From Actinomycetota bacterium (lineage in GTDB: Bacteria; Actinomycetota; Actinomycetes; Mycobacteriales; Pseudonocardiaceae): a DNA stretch of 49,029 nucleotides. Below, in pieces: positions 35,045 to 44,212 of this stretch. Location: positions 1 to 49,029 of the forward strand of contig JAJPIR010000176.1 in assembly GCA_021324675.1 (NCBI GenBank). Reading direction: 5' to 3'. Position 1 is the stretch's first letter, and every line of letters begins with the position of its first letter. The position numbers were made by a program, and so were the translations under genes. The notes under the pieces were generated by a model. It was not told the DNA's origin. It saw only the letters and a list, made by a program, of their open reading frames with translations, and searched no databases.

Positions 35045-36094
35045 TTAGTCCAGGTAGTCGCGCAGGGCTTGGGAGCGGGAGGGAAGGCGTAGCTTGCCCA
35101 TCGTCTTGTCCTCGATTTGCCGGATGCGCTCTCGGGTGACTCCATGGACCTGGCCGACTTCATCGAGCGTGCGCGGTCGGCCGTCGATGAATCCGAATCG
35201 CAGCCGAATAATGCTGGCCTCTCGCTCAGAGAGGGTGGCCAGCACGGCGCCCAGGTGCTCCTGGAGCAGGGTGAACGAGACTGTGTCTGTCGCGAGCACG
35301 GCGTCGGAGTCGTGAATGAAATCACCGAGCTGGGAGTCGCCTTCCTTGCCGATGGTCTGGTCAAGCGAAAGGGGTTCCCGGGCATAGTGCTGGATTTCCA
35401 GCACCTTTGTCGGGGTGATGTCCATCTGCCTGGCCAGTTCCTCAGGTGTGGGCTCGCGGCCGAGGTCGCGGGGTAGCTCGCGTGTCAGGTGAGCCAGTGT
35501 GTTGATCACCTCGCTCAGGTGCACGGGGATCCGGATGGTGCGGGCCTGATCGGCCATCGCCCGGGTGATGGCTTGGTGGATCCACCAGGTGGCGTAGGTG
35601 GAGAACTTGGAGCCCTTGGTGTAGTTGAATTTCTCCATCGCGCGGATCAGGCCGAGGTTGCCTTCCTGGATTAGGTCCAAAAAAGGCATGCCGCGGCCGG
35701 TGCAGCGCTTGGCCATCGAGATGACCAGCCGGAGATTGGCCTCCAGCAGGTGGTTCTTGGCGTGTTGGCCGTCGCGGACGATCCAGTGCAGGTCGCAGTG
35801 CAGTTGCGGAGGGAGTGTTTCGGTCGCGTCCTGGGCGCGGCGCAGTCGCTCGGCGGCATAAAGCCCGGCCTCGACCCGCCGGGCGAGCTGGACTTCTTGC
35901 TCGGCGGTGAGCAGGGCGACGTCTCGTCGCGGTCGACCTCGACGGTCGGGGTCGCCCCTGCGGTTGCCTTCCGGGTCGGTGGTGGGGCCGATTCCGGTCG
36001 CGGGGTTGGTGCCCGTCGTGGTGGTGTCGCTGGCGGCGTGCCTGCGCACAACGTCGCTGCGGGCGCGGACGTCTGATGGTCTACGGACTGGCAC
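35045..36094 (-). CDS. Sigma-70 factor, principal-type without region 1.1 (group 2)
   Basis: 349 residues. An Arg-rich variable N-terminus is followed by region 1.2 ([20 protein letters not shown]), region 2 with [20 protein letters not shown], then [19 protein letters not shown] and [20 protein letters not shown], region 3 ([20 protein letters not shown]) and region 4.2 ([20 protein letters not shown]). This is the complete set for promoter recognition by a principal-like sigma. The housekeeping sigma is usually longer and lies in the core genome; this copy is inside the attachment-site island between att copies 1 and 2, so it is probably an acquired alternative sigma. It is intact. Confidence 0.92.
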   Translation of the reverse strand: MPVRRPSDVRARSDVVRRHAASDTTTTGTNPATGIGPTTDPEGNRRGDPDRRGRPRRDVALLTAEQEVQLARRVEAGLYAAERLRRAQDATETLPPQLHCDLHWIVRDGQHAKNHLLEANLRLVISMAKRCTGRGMPFLDLIQEGNLGLIRAMEKFNYTKGSKFSTYATWWIHQAITRAMADQARTIRIPVHLSEVINTLAHLTRELPRDLGREPTPEELARQMDITPTKVLEIQHYAREPLSLDQTIGKEGDSQLGDFIHDSDAVLATDTVSFTLLQEHLGAVLATLSEREASIIRLRFGFIDGRPRTLDEVGQVHGVTRERIRQIEDKTMGKLRLPSRSQALRDYLD

Positions 36095-36336
36095 GCGTTG
36101 CCCTCAGTGCGCCAGAGCTGCTGTCCTGGCGGCCAGCGGACCCGAGGCAGACTGGGACTCCAGCCCCGGTCCACGTGGGTTGCGCTCGGAGTGCGCGGGG
36201 TGCTCCCGTCAACGCTGCCTTTCGCTGATTGGGGTACGCACTGTTGTGCGGGCGTTTGTCGCCTGTTGCTCGCGTTGTCGCAGCGTCGGCTTGTTCGTCG
36301 AGCACTTGCTGTCGGTCTTGATCCTGTCGCCCATGG

Positions 36337-36990
36337 TCATCCCAAGGGTCCCTCCGATCGGCGATGTGGGAGGCCGATCTGTTCAACTGGACCGTGGGGC
36401 AGCAGAACAACCCGTCGGCGGCCGACGACGTCGCTGGGTGGGTCGCCCCATGCCCGGTCGGGGGCACGGTGGTCCGAGGCGCCACCTTCGTCGCCCGGGG
36501 ACGCCGGGGCTTTCACCGGACGGCGTTCGGGCGCAGAGTGATCGCTACCCGTAGCAGTGATGTCGGGATCTTGCCCGTCGGTAGCCATCCTCAGTGCCAG
36601 CTCAGCGATGGTTGGCGTGGTGTCGACAGGGATGACAAGGAGATCGATTCGCTGATAGTTGGTGTCAATGATGCGGATCATGCGCACCTCTCCGGTCCGG
36701 AGCCAGTCCACGGCGACCTTCCGGCCACTGGCCAGCCGGATTCGGCGAGGAGCGCTGTCCCATCCGGCTCTGGTCAGCGCGAGCCCCCGGACCGCGGTCC
36801 GCGAGGCTCCGAGTTCCTCGATCAGCGCGACGAGCTCGACGGCGGGATCTGTTGACCGTGGCCACCACGCACCGTCCAGAGCGCCCCTGGCGGAACTATC
36901 GGGTTTCAGGCTCAGACGTACCGAGCAGTCACCGTTAGCCACGTTGCGCGCACCGACGTGGTCTGGGTTGGTGGTGTGATCCGACGTCAT
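36337..36990 (-). CDS. DUF5994 family protein
   Basis: 217 residues. The DUF5994 block is readable at residues about 24-130: VRLSLKPDSSARGALDGAWW and PRSTDPAVELVALIEELGA, ending in RIDLLVIPVDTTPTIAELAL. The C-terminal 80 residues are polar and low-complexity. Function unknown. It shares the minus strand with the sigma factor gene, which begins 242 bases downstream, so the two may be co-transcribed. Confidence 0.75.
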   Translation of the reverse strand: MTSDHTTNPDHVGARNVANGDCSVRLSLKPDSSARGALDGAWWPRSTDPAVELVALIEELGASRTAVRGLALTRAGWDSAPRRIRLASGRKVAVDWLRTGEVRMIRIIDTNYQRIDLLVIPVDTTPTIAELALRMATDGQDPDITATGSDHSAPERRPVKAPASPGDEGGASDHRAPDRAWGDPPSDVVGRRRVVLLPHGPVEQIGLPHRRSEGPLG

Positions 36991-37439
36991 GTCGGCATTC
37001 CCGTCCCGGCATCAACGACAGCCGGTGTCATGGTGAGGCCGAAAACGACGCCGGCTCGGATACCGCGCGCACGAAAAGAAGTCGGTCTCCACCGACGCTA
37101 CCCTCCGCTAAGTGGCTATGCCAGCGAAGGGAGTCGGGCTGGTCGTCGCGGAGCAACCCGAGCACCTAGCAGCGACTTCAGGCCCTGATCAGCGGCGCAG
37201 AGATGCTCGCCCCCCAGCCGCCCCGTTCCGTACCGGTCTCTTCGACCCCGAAAAAGAACTAGCTGCACTCCCCGGAATGGCCCAACCAACATGGGATCTC
37301 CTCGCTGCGCGGGTCTATCCCTGGCACCCCGTGGGCGCGCTGCGCGCACATCACCACCCGCCGCTTCGCCACTGATCTCCGAAGCGGTGCCGGGTGCGGG
37401 CAGAGGCCGCTCGGTGTGGATATCCCCGTTGGACGAATT
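36991..37439. other. Intergenic, no gene recognised
   Basis: Short plus-strand frames here lack protein character. The stretch separates the divergently placed DUF5994 gene and the integrase remnant. Confidence 0.4.
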
Positions 37440-38035
37440 GGCTACCAGCCACTGACATGGACCGACCCCTTGTTGGGCCGAGTGTCGTCGGCCGAGTTTG
37501 GCGAGCGGTGGATCACTGATTGCCTTGCGACGTTGCGAGGTCGACCTCATGCAGCGGGTGCTGTCCGTGCGTCGGCACCTGGCGCAGCTTGGTCGCGGCG
37601 GAATGCTGGCTCACCTAAATCGGCGGCTGGCGTGCGCAACGTCGCCCTACCAACTGTGTTGGTCGATGAATTGCGTCGACACATCGAGCGGTATGCTGGC
37701 TCGCGTGCTGAGGGTCTGGTGTTCCTCGGCGAGAAGGGCGGCATGCTGCGCCGGGCAACTTCGGGCGGAGCACGAAATGGCCGAAGATCGTCGTAGCGGC
37801 CAGACTGCCTGCCGGTTTCCACGTTCATGATCTCCGGTATACCGGTAACCAGCTCGCGGCCAATTCGGGCGCCACAATCCGGGAACTCATGCACCGTATG
37901 GGCCACGGGTCGATGCGGGCAGCACTGATCTATCAGCACGCCACGACCGACTGCGACCGCAGCATCGCCGACGCACCCAGCGAGTTCGTCGACCTCGGCC
38001 GGACAGACGGCAAGGCAACCGAAGATAAGGAATAA
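37440..38035 (+). pseudogene. Tyrosine integrase, C-terminal half, at least two frameshifts
   Basis: Three pieces in three frames follow the order of an actinobacterial element integrase: about 37525-37600 (IALRRCEVDLMQRVLSVRRH), about 37617-37755 (VALPTVLVDELRRHIERYAG, LVFLGEKGGMLRR), and about 37780-38035 (FHVHDLRYTGNQLAANSGAT, LMHRMGHGSMRAALIYQHAT) ending at TAA 38033. The catalytic His-x-x-Arg, His and Tyr are present, but the frame is broken twice and the N-terminus is missing. Its stop is 376 bases before att copy 2, the usual place of an integrase beside its attachment site. Confidence 0.82.
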
Positions 38036-38410
38036 GACGGTGACGACGGTTCGGCCGGAGCGCTGGGCCCGGTGGCGTAATAGCACGTTAATCGCACGAA
38101 CGGTTAGGCGGCCCCGACAGCTGGCCAAGCCTGACTACCTGGCCCATCAGCTGCCTGACCGTGCTGGTCGGTGCCGGCGTCCCGCAGGCTAATGACGATC
38201 ACGCACTCTGCTGGTGGCGTTTTGACGGCAATCGCTGCTCCAGCTATCTTGGATGTATACCCGCCCGGCCCCTTGTGGGTCGGGTTTTTCACGTCCTGAG
38301 CCAGGGAGGTCGTGGCGGTGGCACGGGCATCGGCATCGGTCACCTAAATTGGCAAAGGCGTGGGGGAGTGACATCCCAGTTGTCAGAGTTTCTCGATTTG
38401 GGCCTAGTAG

Positions 38411-38454
38411 TGGAGCGGGCGACGGGAATCGAACCCGCATAGCCTGCTTGGATG
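38411..38454 (-). repeat. tRNA-Gly 3'-half, attachment-site copy 2
   Basis: Same structure as copy 1, with encoded CCA; the anticodon loop reads CATCCAA on the minus strand. Arm repeats GACCGTGATTGACCG and CTAATGGCAC follow (38519-38559). With copy 1 it brackets the segment containing the sigma factor, DUF5994 and the integrase remnant. Confidence 0.85.
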
Positions 38455-38887
38455 GCTGCGCTCACCACGCCCTCAGAGGCTTCGAATCGGTGGTCAGGCC
38501 CGGTCACGAGTATCCACTGTCGACCGTGATTGACCGCTGTAATGGCACGCTAATGGCACACGCGGGGTTTAGCCAATTGTAAGACTGAGGTGGAAGCGGG
38601 TATCCCGTGGCGTGGACAGACGAGCTTGTCTTGTGCCGCTACGCCTCCGGCGCCGACGCAACGGCTCTGGGCGATCATGACGGCGGTGGCCGCCTTCGAG
38701 CGCCCACGCTGGGATCCATAGAAGCCGGTCGGCCAAGCGATAACTCCAAGGTCTACGAGCGTTGGCCACTACGAGGCAGCGCGCAGGGTAAAGTGCCGTG
38801 CTGAGAGATCGCCTTCTGTACTTAGCACAGAACACCCGATTTCTTGATGGGCCTCCGAAAGCGCAACGCGGTCTTGAGGAGAACAAG
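38455..38887. other. Island flank, att-arm repeats and partial palindrome relic
   Basis: Contains the arm repeats of copy 2 and, at about 38595-38670, sequence resembling both arms of the palindrome at 47680-47817 (GGTATCCCGTGGCGTGG, then GCTACGCCTCCGGCG and CGACGCAACGG) without its centre. No gene is convincing; a 65-codon frame at 38607 crosses the relic. Confidence 0.4.
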
Positions 38888-39357
38888 ATGACTGATAGCG
38901 ACGAAGACCGGCGGGAGCTACTGCGGCGGATCGGGGCGCAACGGGCAAGTATCGATGCTTTTCTGCGACAGGTCCGACCGCGAAGCGTTCGATTGGCGAA
39001 TATTAGTATAGTCAGTAGTGCCGCGGCGGCAGTTTTTACCGCTGGGCCGCGTTAGGTGGCGTGTCGTTTGCAGAAGCCGTTCAACGGACATTGTCGTTAT
39101 CCAATAATTCCATTGTGTGGCAGGCTCTCTGCCTCGTGGCCATGCTTGTCTCTCTAGTAGCGACGATCTCTATGCAGCTGAGCAAATCGCAAGATGCGGC
39201 AGCGCAGCTCAGCGCAGCGGAGGCGTGTGATACCGAACTGGAAGGACTGCAAACACTTCTGGAGCTCGGACAGTTACAGGTCCGAGACGCTACCGACCTA
39301 TACATTAAATATATCGCGAAGATTCCTTTTGTCAGGAAAGCCCCAGTATCTCCGTAG
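38888..39357 (+). pseudogene. Two-span membrane protein split by a single-base frameshift
   Basis: From ATG 38888 (GAGGAGAACAAG upstream) the protein starts MTDSDEDRRELLRRIGAQRA and reaches IVSSAAAAVFTAGPR before a stop at 39055. The next frame, from about 39050, continues GVSFAEAVQRTLSLSN, then a membrane helix VWQALCLVAMLVSLVATISM and AEACDTELEGLQTLLELGQL. Adding one base near 39050 would give GPALGGVSF and one protein of about 156 residues with two hydrophobic segments. In my recollection related small membrane proteins exist in actinobacteria. The cause could be a real mutation or a sequencing error. Confidence 0.7.
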
Positions 39358-39603
39358 TTCCGGAAAGTCGGCGCGTCAAAGGGCATTGTGGACAGATTGC
39401 TGCGGTGGTCAAGGATGCTGAGAGGACTGCAATGAGGCTTACGTTGACGCCGCGTCGGGAGCCGAGACGAGTCCTTCGACTTCTGTAGCAGTCGTATTCC
39501 GATTGGGTCGCGGTGGGGCACGGCAGCAGCTGGCGGCTGAGCGTGGTGTCCGACCCGCCGCGCTGATCCGGCCGTGGTGCCGATGCGGCCCCGCAGGCGT
39601 TCG

Positions 39604-39840
39604 GATCGCCACACCGGTGCAGTCGACATTGAGCCCGAGCATGCGGTTGAGGCGGTGTTTGATCCCCGTCAGCTGGTAGCTCGGGATCCCAAGTCGCGCG
39701 CAGGTGAGGCGATCCGGGTTCTCGGCTACTCGGCGGGCATGGAACTGGTGCTGGTGCCCGATGGCCATCCACCGCGCGGGTTATGGCATGTCGCCACGGC
39801 ATGGCCGGCGGACAGCCGCTGCGTGATCTCTACGGCAGGA
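39604..39840 (+). pseudogene. Toxin-like fragment with a possible antitoxin start
   Basis: The frame reads HAVEAVFDPRQLVARDPKSR, then AGEAIRVLGYSAGMELVLVPD and LWHVATAWPAD, the pattern of small DUF4258/BrnT-like toxins of actinobacteria. The family's ends are only roughly kept. Just downstream GGAAGGAGAGCGAAG precedes ATGGCTGACAAAGAG (39853), which looks like an antitoxin start, but the frame soon runs into att copy 3. I read it as a toxin-antitoxin pair cut by the att site. Confidence 0.4.
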
Positions 39841-39963
39841 AGGAGAGCGAAGATGGCTGACAAAGAGCTGTTGGGCTCGACGAGCGACCCGGCGCCCCAC
39901 GGGCAACGGTGTCCTAAACCTGTTAACCGAGCCGCAGCCAACGGGAAAGGACGTGGTCCCTGG

Positions 39964-40007
39964 TGGAGCGGGCGACGGGAATCGAACCCGCATAGCCAGC
40001 TTGGGAG
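39964..40007 (-). repeat. tRNA-Gly 3'-half, attachment-site copy 3 (CCC anticodon)
   Basis: The minus-strand loop reads CTCCCAA, so the embedded anticodon is CCC and not TCC as in copies 1, 4, 5 and 6. The T-arm and acceptor strand are identical to copy 1. CCA is encoded. Arm-like TTGACCGTCG and GATAGCACGCC follow at 40069-40110. Confidence 0.82.
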
Positions 40008-40349
40008 GCTGTGCCCACTGCGCCGTCACGGGCCTCGACCTGTGCGAGGTCGGGTCACGAGTATCCGCTATTGACCGTCGTATACCGGGGTTGATAGCAC
40101 GCCGACTAGTCATGTTGGTCCCGCTGGCTGCGCGCTCATGATGATCAGGTAATGGTGGGCTGCGGGGTCTGTGCTGGCTGTCATACCGATGGGTGATTGA
40201 GTCATTGATCGGGTCTCAGCGCCGCGGCCGGCGGCTCCCCACAGGTGGATGCATGTGCTTGCCCACGCCTGGTTGACGGTATCGAGTCCTACCCAGGTGG
40301 GGCTGAACTGTGATCGGTGCAGTCGCGCTGTCAGGAGCCAGGAGGGATG
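40008..40349. other. Island flank, no gene
   Basis: Holds the arm repeats of att copy 3, then unremarkable sequence. CCAGGAGGG at the right end is the ribosome-binding site of the next gene. Confidence 0.45.
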
Positions 40350-40751
40350 ATGACGCAGAAGACGGGGTCGGAAGTCGTTCGGATCGAACGCCCAGACGAA
40401 GCTCCCAGGATATGCCAGGATGCCTTTAATGCGGGTGATCTTGACGGATTGGTCAACCTATTCGAGCCCGAAGCGGTAGTAGTTTTAGGTCCGTATCAGG
40501 TGATTACTGGTTCTGGCAGAATTCGCGAAGCGTTTGCTGGTTTTCTGGAGGCAGGATGGCGGTGGGAAATCAAGCTGGTCAGTCATCATCGCGTCGGGGA
40601 TATTGCCCTGAACACCGTTGAACACACCCTACGGAAGAACAGCTCTGACGGCGACACGGATACGTTGAGACTTCGTGCTGCGGTCGTTTTTCGCCAACAG
40701 GATGATGGATCCTGGCGTTTCCTCATCGACAACGGAGCTCCTTTCGAATAA
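40350..40751 (+). CDS. NTF2-like (SnoaL/DUF4440-type) protein
   Basis: 133 residues from the second ATG (40350), better spaced from GGAGG than the first at 40347. The cone-shaped NTF2 fold is recognisable: APRICQDAFNAGDLDGLVNL, then FEPEAVVVLGPYQVITGSGR, IREAFAGFL, and strands ending RAAVVFRQQDDGSWRFLID. Members serve as cyclases, isomerases or steroid/ketone-binding proteins; no partner gene indicates the role. It is the only intact gene between att copies 3 and 4. Confidence 0.8.
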   Translation: MTQKTGSEVVRIERPDEAPRICQDAFNAGDLDGLVNLFEPEAVVVLGPYQVITGSGRIREAFAGFLEAGWRWEIKLVSHHRVGDIALNTVEHTLRKNSSDGDTDTLRLRAAVVFRQQDDGSWRFLIDNGAPFE

Positions 40752-40816
40752 TTGGACTCGTGACGGTGATCCTTCTCAAGATCGGGAGGAGTCGCCGGGT
40801 CGGTTGGTAGATGCGG

Positions 40817-40860
40817 TGGAGCAGATGCGGGAGTCGAACCCGCATAGCCAGTTTGGAAGA
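40817..40860 (-). repeat. tRNA-Gly 3'-half variant, attachment-site copy 4
   Basis: The minus strand gives a UCC anticodon loop (TTCCAAA), the T-loop GGGTTCGACTCCC and acceptor CATCTGC followed by TCCA, so the acceptor stem differs from copies 1-3. Its right flank TCGGGCATGGATCATGG continues for 120 bases in near-identity with the sequence after the IS110 element (47501-47625). This is the uninterrupted version of the IS110 target site. Confidence 0.85.
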
Positions 40861-40985
40861 TCGGGCATGGATCATGGTCCTGACCAGTAAAATATTGGCC
40901 TGCGGGTACCCGGCGGTAGATGACAGGATTGACCGTGATTGACCGTTGGTGACCCTGAGAACGGGCACGCGGGGGCACGCCGGGC
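40861..40985. repeat. Direct repeat, att-arm region (partner at 47501-47625)
   Basis: Aligned by eye, 40861-40985 and 47501-47625 share TCATGGTCCTGACCAG, GACCGTGATTGACCG and GGTGACCCTG, with scattered substitutions. It contains three TGACC units spaced about 10-11 bp, as expected for integrase arm sites. It follows att copies 4 and 5. Confidence 0.75.
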
Positions 40986-41079
40986 CAAGTCGCAGCCGTA
41001 TCCGGCATTAAGGATCTTCGCCCATGTTAGTGACCGAAAGTGTCCAAACGACCATGGTGGCATTTGTCGGCTAGACGCT

Positions 41080-41651
41080 ATGTATCCGTCACCAGATGCC
41101 GTCACCGACGCGCTCCAGACGGTCGTGGCTGCTCTGGTCAACGACGACGCCACAACGGCCCGCGCTCATATGGATGTGATCGCCTTTCACCGGCAGGAAG
41201 CGACGCTGCGGAGAGCATCGTCGCCCCAGGCGCTTGCCGAGGCCTACGACCGGGACCGGTACCAGTGTCGCTACTGTGGCAGGAAGACTGTGTTGATCGA
41301 AGTCATGCGGCTCCTGTCCGAACTATTCCCGGAGCAGTTTCCGTATCACCGGAACTGGAAGGCCTCCCAGACGCATCAGGCCTATTGGTTGATTTCCGCA
41401 ACCCACGACCATGTTGTTCCGTTTCCACGGGTGGCGACTCTCTCGATCCCGGCAACATCGTCACGGCATGTTGGGCGTGCAACGCCCGCAAATCCGGACT
41501 GCGACTCGAAGATATTGGTTTTTCCTTACGCGGGCCGACCTGGCGAGGCTTGGCCGACCTTTATCCAGCATTATGGAAGCACTGCGGAGGTCCAGCACTG
41601 ACTGGAGGCAGGAGAGCCTGGCTGGCTGCAACCACGACGCTTTACGGGTGA
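41080..41651 (+). pseudogene. HNH endonuclease, single-base frameshift
   Basis: From ATG 41080 the frame encodes MYPSPDAVTDALQTVVAALV, YDRDRYQCRYCGRKTVLIEV and the HNH strand SATHDHVVPF. At about 41420 the frame changes; the second half continues GGDSLDPGNIVTACWACNAR and KSGLRLEDIGFSLRG in another frame. Inserting one T in CCGTTTCC restores HDHVVPFSTGGDSLDP and a CxxC/CxxC HNH of about 190 residues. The nuclease motif is otherwise complete, so the break is recent or is an assembly error. Confidence 0.75.
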
Positions 41652-42153
41652 TGATCTGCTCATGGGTACCGGATTAAGAGGGTATGAGAAGCTGGGTCGG
41701 CGCTGATGACATACAGCAACTTCGCGGACAACATTCACCATGCGTTGAGGGTATCCTCGCGGCACCGAATGACCGGAGCTGGTCTGAAATCATGTCCAGA
41801 CGGCGGGCGATAGATGAAAGGAAGCACCACGGCGTTTACGCTGGCCCAGGTGGTGCCCAGAGGCGGGCTCGGTCGCCGACCTGCCGATTTTCAGGAGTTG
41901 GGGTAACAGTTCGCCGAAGACCGTCAACGTTCACGACCTGCACTGCTACGTTGCTTTTGAATGCAGGCGAATGTAGACGGATAAGACCAAGGATGAGACC
42001 ACCAGCTACGACCTGGTAACCTGCGAGCCCTGCGATTGACGACCCAACCCGGTACGTTCGTTCGCCCACCGCGTGCCCGATCAACAGCATTCGCGACCTG
42101 GTGGCCCGCAAAACCGTTGGACAACACGCATACCCATGGTGATCGTGGGCGTC
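41652..42153. other. Intergenic, no gene recognised
   Basis: No convincing frame on either strand. It lies between the broken HNH gene and the methyltransferase. Confidence 0.4.
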
Positions 42154-42924
42154 ATGCAACAGCAGGACGTCTGGAATGTCGATGTCGCCCAGCGTTATGA
42201 CATGCCGGGCATTGGAATGTTCGCGCCCGAGGTCTTGGGGCCGACCGTCGACCGCCTCGCCGAACTCGCCGGCGATGGACCGGCGCTGGAGTTCGCTATC
42301 GGAACCGGTCGCGTGGCCGTCCCGCTTGCCGAGCGCGGCGTGTCTGTCACCGGCATCGAGCTATCATCTCCGATGATCGACCGACTGCGAACGAAGGCAG
42401 ACGAATCGATCATCCCCGTGATCGTCGGTGACATGGCAAGCGCCGTTGCCCCGGGGACATACACGCTCGTCTACCTCGTCTACAACACGATTTCCAACCT
42501 GCTCACCCAAGCCGAGCAGGTCGCGTGCTTCCGCAACGCTGCCCGCCACCTCAGACCAGGCGGCCGGTTCGTGATCGAGCTCTGGGTGCCCGAGCTGCGC
42601 AAGCTCCCACCAGGTCAGCAGGCCACGGTCTGGCACTGCGAATCCGGCTCCATCGGCTTGGACGTCTACGACGTTTCGCGCCAGCACGTCGTCTCGCACC
42701 ACTTCACATTCGACGAGAGCGGACAGGCTCGGCTGGCCTGCAGCCCGCACCGCTACATCTGGCCGGCTGAGCTCGACCTCATGGCACAGATGGCCCGATT
42801 CGAACTCGAGACCAGACACGCGGACTGGACCGGAGCCGAGTTCACCGCCGAGTCCCGCTCCCACGTGTCCGTCTACCGCATCCCGCCAAACTTGGAAGAC
42901 CACAGGCTGGGGTTCAGGCGGTGA
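42154..42924 (+). CDS. SAM-dependent class I methyltransferase
   Basis: 256 residues from ATG 42154. The Rossmann-like motif I is GPALEFAIGTGRVAVPLAER, followed by VSVTGIELSSPMIDRLR (acidic residue binding the ribose) and YTLVYLVYNTISNLLTQAEQ (motif IV region). Motif VI-like HLRPGGRFVIELWVPEL follows. The substrate is unknown. The second half, with HFTFDESGQARL, is a beta-rich extension seen in small-molecule methyltransferases. It is the main intact gene of the segment between att copies 4 and 5 besides the MerR fusion. Confidence 0.87.
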   Translation: MQQQDVWNVDVAQRYDMPGIGMFAPEVLGPTVDRLAELAGDGPALEFAIGTGRVAVPLAERGVSVTGIELSSPMIDRLRTKADESIIPVIVGDMASAVAPGTYTLVYLVYNTISNLLTQAEQVACFRNAARHLRPGGRFVIELWVPELRKLPPGQQATVWHCESGSIGLDVYDVSRQHVVSHHFTFDESGQARLACSPHRYIWPAELDLMAQMARFELETRHADWTGAEFTAESRSHVSVYRIPPNLEDHRLGFRR

Positions 42925-43086
42925 ACGCGGGGGGCTGACCAGCGGAAATGCCTGTCGTTGGTCAGCGTTGTTGATCGCTGCGCATTGTTGAGTCGGCTAA
43001 GACGGCAGACGGGCCGATCCGATTGTCGGCACTCGGCCCCACAGGGGCACAGGTAAGTAGCCCGTGCCCCGGGTCGGTGGTGCTGG

Positions 43087-44106
43087 TTAGAGTCGCATTG
43101 GCATCAGCAGCGAGACCGATCGTGGTGAGCGGACTACCAGCGGTGCGATCGGGCCGTCTAAGGACAGCATCAGCTGACCGTCGCCGCCTGCATCAATGGC
43201 CTGAAGGAGGAACTCGCGGTTGACGCCGATCCCGTCAGCTTGGTCGCAGACGACAATCTGGCCGTCGTTGCTGATACCGATCACCGTGACCGCATAGCTG
43301 ACCCCATCCTCTTGCTGTTGCGTGCGACAAGGAGCGGTGGCAATTGCTGCCCGCAGCTGGGCGCCGATGGGGATCGCATCGGTGTCGTTAGCGGGGAGGA
43401 GTCTGCGGTAATCGGGGAACGCTTCGGGGATCGCCTCACAGGTGAGGATCACTGGTCCGGCGTGGGCGGTGACCGTGTCGCCATCCAGGGTCAGATGCAC
43501 CTCGGTAGCGTCGGCGGCCGCGATTCGGTCGGCAAATGCGGTCGGGACGACTGCGGCCTGGGCGGGCCCATCGACGCGAGACACCAACGATGCGACCGCC
43601 AGGCGGTAGCGGTCGGTCGCGACCAGGGTCACTGAATCGTCGGCAATGTCGAACAACACGCCCCCCAGCGCTGAGAGCTCGGGATCCACGCTGACTGCGA
43701 AGCGCACGGCGGCCAGTGCGGAGGTGAAGTCTGGACCGGCGAAATTCAGAGTGGTTGAGGTCATGGAGCGCTCCTTGAGTACGGAATGGACTGCTGATAG
43801 TTCGCGGCGGGCCTCAGCGAGGCCGTGCTCTAGCCGCAGCAGGTGGGTGGTGAGCAGCGCGTCGATCCGATCAGGGTCGTGGCGGTGGTTTAGCACCTGA
43901 CGGATGTCGACCAGCGGCATCTGAACACGCCGCAACCTTGCGATCAGCCGCGCGAGGACAAGCTGGTCAGCGGTGTACCAGCGATAGCCCGTGCGCGGAT
44001 CGATAGCCGCCGGAGTGAGCACACCGGCGCTGTCGTAAAAACGCAATGCACTGACCGTCAGCCCGCTGGCCCGGGCCAGCCGACCGATCCCTAGCAAGCC
44101 CTCCAC
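43087..44106 (-). CDS. MerR-type regulator fused to DNA sliding-clamp (DnaN-like) domains
   Basis: 339 residues from GTG 44106. Residues about 1-75 are a MerR helix-turn-helix: LGIGRLARASGLTVSALRFY, YRWYTADQLVLARLIARLR. A helical linker (to about 110) is followed by two domains with the beta-clamp pattern: LNFAGPDFTSALAAVRFAVS, then VTLVATDRYRLAVASL, and a C-terminus ending in MPMRL, the same residues that end E. coli DnaN and line its protein-binding pocket. The usual three clamp domains are reduced to about two. Fusions of this sort are annotated in some actinobacteria as MerR regulators. It is not a replacement for DnaN; it may sense DNA damage or clamp partners, an inference. Confidence 0.85.
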   Translation of the reverse strand: MEGLLGIGRLARASGLTVSALRFYDSAGVLTPAAIDPRTGYRWYTADQLVLARLIARLRRVQMPLVDIRQVLNHRHDPDRIDALLTTHLLRLEHGLAEARRELSAVHSVLKERSMTSTTLNFAGPDFTSALAAVRFAVSVDPELSALGGVLFDIADDSVTLVATDRYRLAVASLVSRVDGPAQAAVVPTAFADRIAAADATEVHLTLDGDTVTAHAGPVILTCEAIPEAFPDYRRLLPANDTDAIPIGAQLRAAIATAPCRTQQQEDGVSYAVTVIGISNDGQIVVCDQADGIGVNREFLLQAIDAGGDGQLMLSLDGPIAPLVVRSPRSVSLLMPMRL

Positions 44107-44212
44107 AACGCTCAGCGTCGCGCCTCGACTTGGTCGAGGGTCAAGCCCGCGCCCACAAACACCGACGAGCGTGGTCGACCGGCTCATGTTTTCCACCGGC
44201 AAGACCTGAGCC

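Noticed and set aside
37112-37375. Possible small protein upstream of the integrase remnant
   Set aside because: Plausible start but no domain character, and its end runs into the decayed integrase region.
38253-38582. Frames containing GDGNRTRIA or MRVRFPSPAP around the att copies
   Set aside because: These are translations of the tRNA-Gly T-arm and acceptor strand in either orientation, a known artefact of tRNA-derived DNA.
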